From: Cytophagales bacterium
Lineage (GTDB): Bacteria; Bacteroidota; Bacteroidia; Cytophagales; Cyclobacteriaceae
Direction of reading: 5' to 3'
Assembly: GCA_020063545.1 (NCBI GenBank)
Contig: JAGUUF010000304.1
Span: 1-19,285, forward strand
Length of the DNA stretch: 19,285 nucleotides
How positions within the stretch are numbered: the stretch's first letter is position 1; each line of letters begins with the position of its first letter. Below are positions 1 through 7,712 of this stretch, one piece after another. The notes beneath the pieces were generated by a model. That model did not search any database. It was not told the origin of the DNA and worked only from the letters and a program-made list of their open reading frames with translations. A program made the translations under genes and the position numbers.

Positions 1-262
1 CTTTGGGGTCGCGGCAGGTTTTAGGTGTGCCGCCTTCATCGAGTAACACACCTTCCAGGTTGCCCATGGTTACATCGGCATCGCGCAGCACATCTTCAAC
101 TTCCTTCATCAGGTATTTTCCGTTTTCAGGAGGCAGCACAGGTTCAGGATAAGAAGTTCCCATCATAATATCGCCAACCCCGATGATGGTTACCGGTTTT
201 ATTTCCTGGCCCAATGCCAGAATTACTGTTGCGGATAGTACAGCCGTAGTAATAAAGCGCAT
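1..262 (-). CDS. CapA family exported protein (partial, N-terminal part only)
   Basis: This is the first 87 codons of a minus-strand gene that leaves the window on the left. The ATG at 262-260 opens a hydrophobic segment (residues 4-17) ending ALG-Q, which looks like a signal peptide cleaved near residue 18, so the protein should be exported. It continues VTIIGVGDIMMG (D31) and VTMGNLEG (N68, E70). These two blocks are typical of the start of the CapA/PgsA family (PGA_cap domain), which has a calcineurin-like metallophosphatase fold; the Asp, Asn and Glu are its usual metal-site residues. Named members work in poly-gamma-glutamate capsule synthesis, but most homologues are uncharacterised, so the substrate cannot be given. 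No capsule genes are visible beside it. The family call is fairly firm and the role is open. Confidence 0.8.
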   Translation of the reverse strand, partial: MRFITTAVLSATVILALGQEIKPVTIIGVGDIMMGTSYPEPVLPPENGKYLMKEVEDVLRDADVTMGNLEGVLLDEGGTPKTCRDPK

Positions 263-340
263 GAACAAACTTTGATGCAAATAAAAACAAATATGGGTAT
301 CCGCATATTGTCGTATCCTTCCGGCAGGCCCTTATCATTC

Positions 341-375
341 AAAAAAAGATGGTTCGTTCCGACCGCAACGGAACC
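341..375 (-). terminator. Probable intrinsic terminator after the M23 pair
   Basis: Read on the minus strand, an inverted repeat GTTCCG (374-369) / CGGAAC (361-356) with a 7-base loop is followed, after about eight bases, by seven T residues (347-341). An alternative outer pairing GGTTC/GAACC is also possible. It lies about 55 bases beyond the stop of the second M23 gene, a sensible place for the end of that transcript. The gap between stem and T-run is longer than ideal, so this is moderate evidence. The rest of the 263-430 intergenic stretch shows nothing else clear. Confidence 0.45.
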
Positions 376-430
376 AGGCATGATAAAAACAAGTTTTCCT
401 GTACCAGGTTATTGAATTGGTGGCGTTGGA

Positions 431-1396
431 TCAGTCTAATGATGACTCCGATTTGCCGGCTGTTTGAATAAGTTTTCGATACTCCAGGTTGCTGAGGTCG
501 CGTTGGAAGAAATAAATCGGGTTAACTGCCTGGCCTTTGTAAAAAACTTCGTAATGCAGGTGAGGAGATACCGAAATGCCGGTATTGCCTACGTAGCCGA
601 TGAGTTGGCCCCGCTTAACAAACTGCCCGGGCGTAACATTGAACTTATACAGGTGCGCATAGCGTGTTTCATAATCGAAACCGTGGTCAATAAAAATTAC
701 ATTACCGTAGGAGCCTGAGAAATAGGCCATTGAAACGCGGCCATCGCCCGTGGCATAAACCGGGGCGCCTTTTGGTGCTGTAAAATCAAGTCCCTTGTGA
801 TCCATTAGTACGTTGAAGATCGGGTGCATGCGTAACCCAAACGTGGTGTGCAGGCGGGTAAGCTCGCGGTTATCAACCGGCTGAATGGCAGGCCGCGAAG
901 CCCACATCGTGTTTTTTATTGTGGCAGTTTCGCTCAATTGGTTAAATGACTGCTGTTCAACTTCAGCCTGGTGTTTGAGCCGGTCTATCTGCTTATAACT
1001 TTCCAGTATCAGCGGATATTTCCGTACCTCTGCCGGATAATTTTTTTCAGCACCACCGGCACCGGCCAGGCGTTGCCCGGCCGACAGGGCAGGTAAATCA
1101 AGAATTACGCGGTAGGTGTGGTCATCCTGTTCGGCCAGGGTTGTTAAGGTTTTCTGGCGCCCTGCAACCTGGTTGTTAAGAGCCTGCCATTGCGCAAGCA
1201 GGGCCTTGTTTCGCTTGCGTTGCAATTGCTCTTCAATAGGGCTGAACCGGTTCATGTACCAGCTAAATGTAGCCGAAGAGATAATCAAAGCAAGTGTTAA
1301 AAAGACAGCCGATTTTTTAAGGAGGCGTTTTCCCGTAAGGTAAACCGGTTCGTACTGGCAGGTGTGGAGGTTATATGTAAAATGCGGGGCCGCCAT
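431..1396 (-). CDS. Membrane-anchored M23 family metallopeptidase (LytM-type), second of a tandem pair
   Basis: This 321-residue protein probably cuts peptidoglycan cross-links or peptides in the periplasm, or regulates another enzyme that does. A short cytosolic N-terminus with F-x-YN-x2-TC-x-YEP (residues 6-17) precedes one membrane segment (about 28-46) and a charged, helical, coiled-coil-like stretch (about 52-160). The C-terminal LytM/peptidase M23 domain (about 180-295) has a complete zinc site: H200 and D204 in HKGLD, H281 in the HLH motif, with H248 (YAHLY) and H279 as the other active-site histidines. It should therefore be an active enzyme rather than a degenerate EnvC/NlpD-like one. 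The ATG shares one base with the TAA of the upstream paralogue (TAATG), so translation is probably coupled. The tail ends ESSLD, resembling its neighbour's QSLD. The family is certain; the cleavage specificity is not known. Confidence 0.92.
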   Translation of the reverse strand: MAAPHFTYNLHTCQYEPVYLTGKRLLKKSAVFLTLALIISSATFSWYMNRFSPIEEQLQRKRNKALLAQWQALNNQVAGRQKTLTTLAEQDDHTYRVILDLPALSAGQRLAGAGGAEKNYPAEVRKYPLILESYKQIDRLKHQAEVEQQSFNQLSETATIKNTMWASRPAIQPVDNRELTRLHTTFGLRMHPIFNVLMDHKGLDFTAPKGAPVYATGDGRVSMAYFSGSYGNVIFIDHGFDYETRYAHLYKFNVTPGQFVKRGQLIGYVGNTGISVSPHLHYEVFYKGQAVNPIYFFQRDLSNLEYRKLIQTAGKSESSLD

Positions 1397-2355
1397 TAGT
1401 CAAGCGATTGGTTTCGTTTTTCGGCCTGTGCGGCCAACCGGGTAAATTCCCTGCTGGTCAGGCCGTCCATCATAAACAACATCGGGTTAACCTGCTCACC
1501 ATCGCGCATAATTTCGTAGTGAAGGTGAGGGGCGGAGGCACCACCGCTCATACCAACCGATCCGATGACTTCACCTTTTTCAATTGCTTGTCCGGGTTTC
1601 ACGGCAACCTCGTGCAGGTGTGCATACCGGGTAATAATGCCGTTGCCGTGATCGATCTCTACATAGTTACCATAACCCGCTTCCAGGTTGCTTTTGCCTG
1701 TATCCACAACTTTACCTGCTCCGGTGCAATAAACGGGTGTGCCTTTGGGGGCGGCAAAATCAATACCCTGGTGTTGATAAACTCCTTTGTGGAACGGGTG
1801 AATCCGCAAACCGAAACCGGAGGCAACAGCCAGGTGGGTTTTAGATACCGGCTGCCCCGTTGGCCAGGCTGAAACGGTTGATTTATCGCGTGCTGTCAGA
1901 TGAAGCGATACTGCGTACTGGTAATTGTGCCATTCAGCCTTTTGCCGTGATTCGTTGATTTTGTTTTTTAGTGTCAGAAGAAGTTCCTGCGCTTCCTTAA
2001 TTCCGGAGGGAATTCTGTACTCAGTTTTTTTACTGGTCGCCCGGGCTACGGGCTCACTAAAAAGTTTCGATTCAACCTTTGTTTCAGTTTCCCTGATGCC
2101 CGCAAGCGAAGCATCAAGCGCCTTGAGTTGGGAATTGAGAATAGCGTAGTGTTTTTGTAAGGCGCTGTTTTCGGCACGCAGTTCACGTGTTGCCTGTGTT
2201 GTAAAAAACCTTCCCTGCAGGTAGGTAAGGCAGCCAAACAAAATGGCACTCATTAGGAGCAGCGAGAAACTGTAAAGCAAAATTTGAGAGGCCGAAGTTC
2301 TTGCAGGCTCGTACCGGCAGGTAGCGGGGTTGTATCTGAACTTCGTGTTGGCCAT
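1396..2355 (-). CDS. Membrane-anchored M23 family metallopeptidase (LytM-type), first of a tandem pair
   Basis: This 319-residue paralogue of the following gene has the same layout: N-terminal F-x-YNP-x-TC-x-YEP (residues 6-17), a membrane segment (about 25-46), a helical charged region (about 55-150), and a C-terminal M23 domain (about 175-293). Zinc and catalytic residues are all present: H195 and D199 (HQGID), H246 (YAHLH), and H277/H279 (PHLHYE). The predicted role is peptidoglycan endopeptidase activity at the inner-membrane/periplasm side. It is the first gene of a two-gene leftward operon and is divergent from alaS across a 130-base gap. As I recall, an M23 gene next to alaS is common in Bacteroidota, so the setting looks ancestral. 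The two copies differ widely outside the motifs, so this is not a recent duplication. Confidence 0.92.
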   Translation of the reverse strand: MANTKFRYNPATCRYEPARTSASQILLYSFSLLLMSAILFGCLTYLQGRFFTTQATRELRAENSALQKHYAILNSQLKALDASLAGIRETETKVESKLFSEPVARATSKKTEYRIPSGIKEAQELLLTLKNKINESRQKAEWHNYQYAVSLHLTARDKSTVSAWPTGQPVSKTHLAVASGFGLRIHPFHKGVYQHQGIDFAAPKGTPVYCTGAGKVVDTGKSNLEAGYGNYVEIDHGNGIITRYAHLHEVAVKPGQAIEKGEVIGSVGMSGGASAPHLHYEIMRDGEQVNPMLFMMDGLTSREFTRLAAQAEKRNQSLD

Positions 2356-2486
2356 TTTTCTAAAAATGCAAGCGAAATCAACCCAATCCCACTATTCTGC
2401 TTAATTTTGTCGCTTGAATGTAACGCGTTTTAAATCGCGCGGGCTAAGATACTAAAAATCAGCAGAGTTAAAAGGTTACGGATTTG

Positions 2487-5102
2487 ATGGATTCGGGCGA
2501 GATACGGCAAAAATTCCTTGATTTCTTTAAAAACAAAGGACATTTGATTGTTCCGTCAGCACCACTGGTGTTGAAAAACGATCCCACCCTGTTGTTTACC
2601 AACTCGGGTATGGTGCAGTTTAAAGATTATTTTCTTGGGCACGGTACACCAAAAAGTGTTCGCATTGCCGATACGCAAAAGTGCCTCCGCGTAAGCGGCA
2701 AACACAACGACCTGGAAGAAGTAGGCATTGACACGTACCACCACACCATGTTCGAAATGCTCGGCAACTGGTCGTTTGGCGACTACTTTAAAAAAGAAGC
2801 CATTGCATGGGCATGGGAATTACTTATCGAAGTGTACAACTTACCGAAGGACAGGTTGTATGCTACTGTTTTCGGTGGCGATAAGGATGACAACCTTCCG
2901 GCTGATGATGATGCGTTGAAGTTCTGGAAACAGATTTTACCGGCCGACCGCATTCTTTACGGAAAGAAGAAAGACAACTTCTGGGAGATGGGCGATACCG
3001 GCCCGTGTGGTCCGTGCTCGGAGATACATATTGATCTACGGACGGAGGACGAAATAAAACGAAAACCCGGTAGGGATTTGGTCAATGCCGACCATCCCCA
3101 GGTTATTGAAATCTGGAACCTGGTGTTTATGGAATTCAACCGCAAAGCCGATGGTTCACTGGAGAAACTTCCGTCACAACATGTTGACACAGGCATGGGC
3201 TTCGAGCGCTTGTGCATGGCCATCCAAAGAAAAACTTCAACTTACGATACAACGGTTTTCAAACCGCTTATGGACTTTATATCGGAAGCCTGTGGGATAC
3301 AATACGGAGCTTCCGAAAAAACTGATGTTGCCATCCGGGTTCTGGCCGATCACATTCGTGCTGTTGCCTTTGCCATTGCCGATGGCCAGTTGCCCTCCAA
3401 CACCGGGGCAGGGTATGTTATCAGGCGCATCCTGCGCAGGGCGGTGCGGTATGGTTTTACCTTTCTTAATTTTAAGGAGCCATTCCTCTATAAATTAGTG
3501 CCTGTGCTGGGCGCGCAACTTAAGGAAGTATTCCCCGAGCTCGAATCGCAGAAAGATTACGTGGGTAAAGTAATTTTTGAGGAGGAGCAATCATTTTTGA
3601 AAACACTTGACAAGGGACTGAAGCGCTTTGAAGGACTTGAACCCGAATTTAAGCGGGGAGGTGTTCCTGGCACTGTTGCGTTTGAGTTGTATGACACTTA
3701 TGGTTTTCCGTTTGACCTTACCTCATTAATCGCCCGCGAACGCGGGTTTGCCGTTGATGAAAAAGGATTTCAGGTTGAAATGGAGAAACAGAAAGCCCGC
3801 TCCAAATCCGATGCCGTAAAAGAAGCAGGCGACTGGGTGCTGGTTGGCGATGATGCCGCAACCGAGTTTATCGGTTACGAAAACCTGCAGGCACAGGTGC
3901 GAATAATCAAATACCGAAAACTCAAGCAAAAGGGTAAAGAAGTATTTCAACTGGTGTTCGATAAAACCCCGTTCTATGCCGAAAGTGGCGGGCAGGTGGG
4001 CGATACCGGCTACCTTGAGGTGAATGGCGAAAAGATTCCGGTTACTGATACAAAAAAGGAAAACGAACTGATTGTTCATTTTACCGAAAAACTGCCGGCT
4101 GATCTTTCACAACCTGTTCATGCCGTTGTTTCGGCTGGTAAGCGCAGGCTTACCATGAACAACCACAGCGTTACACACCTGTTGCATGCCGCACTCCGGC
4201 AAGTATTGGGCAGGCACGTTGAACAGAAGGGCTCGCTGGTAAACGATAAAATCACCCGGTTCGATTTTTCGCATTACGCGGCCATGACACCCGAAGAAAT
4301 CAGTAAAGTGGAAGACCTGGTAAACCAGAAAATAAGGGAGAACATAGCCCTTGATGAAAAACGGAATGTGCCCATAGAAAAGGCAAAGGAGATGGGCGCC
4401 ATGGCCTTGTTTGGCGAGAAATACGGTGACTTTGTGCGGGTAATAACCTTCGACCGCAACTTTTCGGTTGAACTCTGCGGGGGCACCCACGTGCCAGCAA
4501 CCGGACATATCGGCTTATTCAAAATTGTTTCGGAAAGTTCGGTAGCAGCAGGAGTCCGCAGAATTGAAGCTGTTACAGCCGAAGAAGCTGAAAAGCTGGT
4601 GAGACAGGAAATACACCTGCTGGACCAGGTACGCGGACTTTTAAAAAACCCCAAAGATGTGGTGGCTGCAACGAAAGCCCTTTTAGACGAGCGCCACCAG
4701 TTTGAAAAAAAACTGGAGCGCCTCTACCAGGAGCAGGCCAACCAACTTAAAGATGAGCTTGCCAGGAAAGTACTGAAGAAAAACGGCTCCAGCCTTATCA
4801 TCGAAAAAATTACCGTGCCCAATGCCGATGTACTGAAAAACATTGCCTATGCGCTGCGCAACCAGTTCGATGATTTACTGCTGGTGCTTGCTGCCGATGT
4901 TGAGAATAAGCCCCAGGTGGCGGTAATGATTGGCGAGAAACTGGCTGGCACCAATACATACCATGCCGGCAACATGGTGAAGGAACTGGCAAAAGAAATT
5001 GATGGCGGTGGCGGTGGTCAGCCCTTTTTTGCCACGGCCGGGGGTAAAAATCTAAACGGCCTTGATGCTGTTATTGCCAGGGCCAGGCAACTAATTCAGT
5101 AA
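2487..5102 (+). CDS. alaS: Alanine--tRNA ligase
   Basis: Charges tRNA-Ala with alanine in the cytosol, with editing of mischarged Ser/Gly. The 871 residues match the usual length for bacterial AlaRS (about 875). The class II aminoacylation core is at the N-terminus (IRQKFLDFF, TNSGMVQFKDYFLG, the GPCGPCSEIHID region), followed by the tRNA-recognition part. The editing domain has its zinc ligands: HSVTH (H560, H564) and CGGTH (C664, H668). The C-Ala domain ends in a glycine-rich GGGGGGQP block. I chose ATG at 2487; a TTG immediately before it (2484) is the only other nearby option and adds one residue. A purine-rich AAAAGG lies about 10 bases upstream. It is the first gene of a close run with gatB and the TlpA-like gene. 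Confidence 0.97.
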   Translation: MDSGEIRQKFLDFFKNKGHLIVPSAPLVLKNDPTLLFTNSGMVQFKDYFLGHGTPKSVRIADTQKCLRVSGKHNDLEEVGIDTYHHTMFEMLGNWSFGDYFKKEAIAWAWELLIEVYNLPKDRLYATVFGGDKDDNLPADDDALKFWKQILPADRILYGKKKDNFWEMGDTGPCGPCSEIHIDLRTEDEIKRKPGRDLVNADHPQVIEIWNLVFMEFNRKADGSLEKLPSQHVDTGMGFERLCMAIQRKTSTYDTTVFKPLMDFISEACGIQYGASEKTDVAIRVLADHIRAVAFAIADGQLPSNTGAGYVIRRILRRAVRYGFTFLNFKEPFLYKLVPVLGAQLKEVFPELESQKDYVGKVIFEEEQSFLKTLDKGLKRFEGLEPEFKRGGVPGTVAFELYDTYGFPFDLTSLIARERGFAVDEKGFQVEMEKQKARSKSDAVKEAGDWVLVGDDAATEFIGYENLQAQVRIIKYRKLKQKGKEVFQLVFDKTPFYAESGGQVGDTGYLEVNGEKIPVTDTKKENELIVHFTEKLPADLSQPVHAVVSAGKRRLTMNNHSVTHLLHAALRQVLGRHVEQKGSLVNDKITRFDFSHYAAMTPEEISKVEDLVNQKIRENIALDEKRNVPIEKAKEMGAMALFGEKYGDFVRVITFDRNFSVELCGGTHVPATGHIGLFKIVSESSVAAGVRRIEAVTAEEAEKLVRQEIHLLDQVRGLLKNPKDVVAATKALLDERHQFEKKLERLYQEQANQLKDELARKVLKKNGSSLIIEKITVPNADVLKNIAYALRNQFDDLLLVLAADVENKPQVAVMIGEKLAGTNTYHAGNMVKELAKEIDGGGGGQPFFATAGGKNLNGLDAVIARARQLIQ

Positions 5103-5114
5103 GGATCTATTCCA

Positions 5115-6569
5115 TTGAGCAGAAACCCAACAGGACCTTATACGGCTGTTATCGGCCTCGAAGTACACATCCAACTGGCTACGAACAGCAAGTTGTTTGC
5201 AGCCGATTCGGCCGCGTTTGGAGGGGAACCGAATACGCACATCAGCGTGGTTACACTTGCCCATCCCGGTACGTTGCCAAAACTAAATCGTACAGCAATT
5301 GAGTTTGCTGTTAAAATGGGTCTTGCCTGCGGCTGTGAGATTTCGCGCGAAAACTTTTTCGACCGTAAAAATTATTTCTATCCTGATCTTCCTAAAGGGT
5401 ACCAGATTACCCAGCACCGCACCCCGGTTTGCAAAGGTGGGGCTTTGCCGGTGCGATTGGCGGATGCCACAACCCGAATCATCCGACTTAACCGCATTCA
5501 CCTGGAAGAGGATGCTGGCAAATCTATACACGAGGGCGCTCAGTCCGTCACATTACTGGATTTCAACAGGGCGGGAGTTCCATTACTCGAAATGGTTACC
5601 GAGCCCGTTATCCAATCAGCAGAGGAAGCCGGTGCTTTTCTGACCGAAGTACGCAAGTTGGTGCGGTATCTTAAAATCAGCGATGGCAATATGGAAGAAG
5701 GCTCGCTTCGCTGCGATGCCAACGTATCGGTTATGCCGTTGGGCTCAGCGAGGCTGGGTAAAAAGGTTGAGATAAAAAACCTTAACTCGATAAAGTTTGT
5801 ACAGCAGGCCATTACTTCTGAAATCAGGCGGCAGGTAACATTTCTGGAGGCAGGTGTTTCGATTAAATCAGAAACACGCCAGTATGATCCGACTTCAGGT
5901 AAAACCGCTGCCATGCGAACCAAGGAAGAACTGAACGACTACCGCTATTTTCCAGAGCCTGACTTAAGCCCGGTAAGCATTACGGAGAACTGGCTGAGTA
6001 GTATAAAATCAACCCTTCCTGAATTGCCCTGGCAGCGGGTTGAACGATTTACAAACCACTATGGCGTGCCGGTTTCCGCTGCCGTTGTACTTACTGAAAC
6101 AAAAGAAACGGCTGACTATTATGAAGAGGTGTGCACCCACACCGGAGCCTTTAAAGCCGCATCCAACTGGTTGATGGGACCGGTGAAAGCCTACCAGAAT
6201 GAAAACCGGGAAGCCGCTTTTCCGCTGCCGGCAAGTGTCCTGGCCGGACTTATCGAATTGGTAGAAGCTAACCAGGTAAACTTCACGGTTGCCGCACAAC
6301 GGATACTCCCTGAACTGATTAAAAATCCGCTGCGTTCTCCACTCGATGTGGCACAGCAATTGAACGTGATACAAGAAACCGATACCGGTAAGATTTTACC
6401 TGTGATTGAAAGCGTGCTTACCGATTACCCGGCTAAGGTTACAGAGTATAAAAAAGGAAAGAAAGGAATTATGGCTATGTTTATGGGCGAAGTAATGAAA
6501 CGAACCCAGGGAAAGGCCGATCCGAAAATGGCAACCGAATTATTACGAAAACAACTGGAAAATAAATGA
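5115..6569 (+). CDS. gatB: Aspartyl/glutamyl-tRNA(Asn/Gln) amidotransferase subunit B
   Basis: GatB binds and activates Glu-tRNA-Gln (and Asp-tRNA-Asn) so that ammonia from GatA can convert them to Gln-tRNA-Gln / Asn-tRNA-Asn. The 484 residues are family-typical: VIGLEVHIQL near residue 13, the FDRKNYFYPDLPKGYQITQ block, HLEEDAGKS, DFNRAGVPLLEMVTEP, LRCDANVS, EIKNLNS, then the RYFPEPDL end of the catalytic domain and a C-terminal GatB/Yqey helical domain ending in KGKKGIMAMFMGEVMK. The start is TTG at 5115: AAGGA at 5101-5105 overlaps the alaS stop at good spacing, and the next in-frame ATG lies beyond the conserved EVH motif. The gap to alaS is 12 bases. gatA and gatC are not in the window; scattered gat genes are usual in this phylum. 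Confidence 0.96.
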   Translation: MSRNPTGPYTAVIGLEVHIQLATNSKLFAADSAAFGGEPNTHISVVTLAHPGTLPKLNRTAIEFAVKMGLACGCEISRENFFDRKNYFYPDLPKGYQITQHRTPVCKGGALPVRLADATTRIIRLNRIHLEEDAGKSIHEGAQSVTLLDFNRAGVPLLEMVTEPVIQSAEEAGAFLTEVRKLVRYLKISDGNMEEGSLRCDANVSVMPLGSARLGKKVEIKNLNSIKFVQQAITSEIRRQVTFLEAGVSIKSETRQYDPTSGKTAAMRTKEELNDYRYFPEPDLSPVSITENWLSSIKSTLPELPWQRVERFTNHYGVPVSAAVVLTETKETADYYEEVCTHTGAFKAASNWLMGPVKAYQNENREAAFPLPASVLAGLIELVEANQVNFTVAAQRILPELIKNPLRSPLDVAQQLNVIQETDTGKILPVIESVLTDYPAKVTEYKKGKKGIMAMFMGEVMKRTQGKADPKMATELLRKQLENK

Positions 6570-7702
6570 AACTGCGAATCAACTATTTCTTATTTCTCAT
6601 ACTCATCGGGTGTTCAACCAACGGGCAGCAAGCCAAAAATGATGGCAGCTGGACGGTAACCATCAGCGGCAAGGTAGGGCACCCGCAGCAAGGCACCATA
6701 TCCATTATGGAATTGAAACGCACCGGTACCGGCTGGCAGGATACGATCAGGCTGAAATCCAACTATTCATTCTCCAAGCAAATCAGGCTAAAAGAGCCGG
6801 GTTATTATAAACTCAACTTTTATAACCGGCAGGTTATCGACCTGATTGTATTTAAGAATAACCTCGAAGTAAATGTTGACGGGCACGATCCCTCCGGATT
6901 TTTCGAGGTAAAGGGCTCGCCTGAAATTGAACTGATTCAGAAAGTACAGACATTGATAAGGGGCTTTGATTCAACCCCGGAAGCGCAGAAACTGATTACG
7001 GATTTCAACAAAGCGCAGGCAGCCAACAACCAGGAGGCCATCCTCGATATTCAAAAGCAATACATGGCCCTTTCGCGGAATGCCACCGACAAAGCCGCGC
7101 AGGAAGTAAGAAATGCCCCGCTGTCGTTAGGCTCCATTAATGTTATGGAAGGAAACCTGTTCGATAAGGACCAATATTTCGACCTTTATGTTCACGTAGC
7201 CGACCGCGTAAAAAAGGAATGGCCAAACTACGAGCACGGCAAAGCTTTTGTTGACATGGTGGATAAAATGAAGACCCTCGCCATCGGTTCGGTAGCGCCA
7301 GAAATTTCGTTGCCCAATCCGGAAGGAAAGATTATACCCCTGTCATCGCTGCGCGGGCAGTATGTGCTGGTCGACTTCTGGGCAAAGTGGTGCGGGCCAT
7401 GCCGGCAGGAAAACCCCAATGTTGTGCGGGCTTACAACAAATACAAAAGCAAAGGCTTCACCGTTTACGGGGTATCGCTCGATCGATCAAAAGAAGACTG
7501 GCTGCAGGCCATTCAGCAGGACGGCCTTACCTGGACACACGTATCCGATTTAAAATTCTGGCAATCCGAGGCAGCCAAAACGTATAACATCAACGCTATT
7601 CCTTTTTCACTTTTGCTCGATCCCAATGGCGTGATTATCGCCAAAAACCTTCGCGGCCAGGCCTTGGATGCGAAGCTGGAGGAGATTTTTGTTGGGAAGT
7701 AG
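6566..7702 (+). CDS. TlpA-like thioredoxin-fold lipoprotein with N-terminal DUF4369-type domain
   Basis: Probable envelope thiol-disulfide oxidoreductase of 378 residues. A short signal peptide ends in the lipobox LIG-C (C16), suggesting a lipid anchor facing the periplasm. Residues about 28-125 form a beta-rich region like the DUF4369 domain that precedes many Bacteroidota TlpA proteins. A helical linker follows. From about residue 237 comes an AhpC/TSA-Redoxin domain with WAKWCGPC (C276, C279) and the cis-proline region NAIPFSLLLDPNGVI. Both redox cysteines are present. The ATG overlaps the gatB stop by four bases (ATGA), so the two are very likely co-transcribed and translationally coupled. 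The partner proteins (cytochrome maturation, general disulfide reduction or stress defence) cannot be told from sequence. Confidence 0.88.
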   Translation: MKLRINYFLFLILIGCSTNGQQAKNDGSWTVTISGKVGHPQQGTISIMELKRTGTGWQDTIRLKSNYSFSKQIRLKEPGYYKLNFYNRQVIDLIVFKNNLEVNVDGHDPSGFFEVKGSPEIELIQKVQTLIRGFDSTPEAQKLITDFNKAQAANNQEAILDIQKQYMALSRNATDKAAQEVRNAPLSLGSINVMEGNLFDKDQYFDLYVHVADRVKKEWPNYEHGKAFVDMVDKMKTLAIGSVAPEISLPNPEGKIIPLSSLRGQYVLVDFWAKWCGPCRQENPNVVRAYNKYKSKGFTVYGVSLDRSKEDWLQAIQQDGLTWTHVSDLKFWQSEAAKTYNINAIPFSLLLDPNGVIIAKNLRGQALDAKLEEIFVGK

Positions 7703-7712
7703 CAGCGGTTGA

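Noticed and set aside
1408..1872. Plus-strand open frame of 154 codons within the first M23 gene
   Set aside because: It is antisense to the M23 catalytic domain, whose zinc motifs confirm the minus-strand reading; no motif or start signal supports it.
2402..2409. TAATTTTG as a -7 promoter element for alaS
   Set aside because: It matches TAnnTTTG, but there is no TTG at the -33 position and it lies about 80 bases from the start codon, so it was not listed as a feature.
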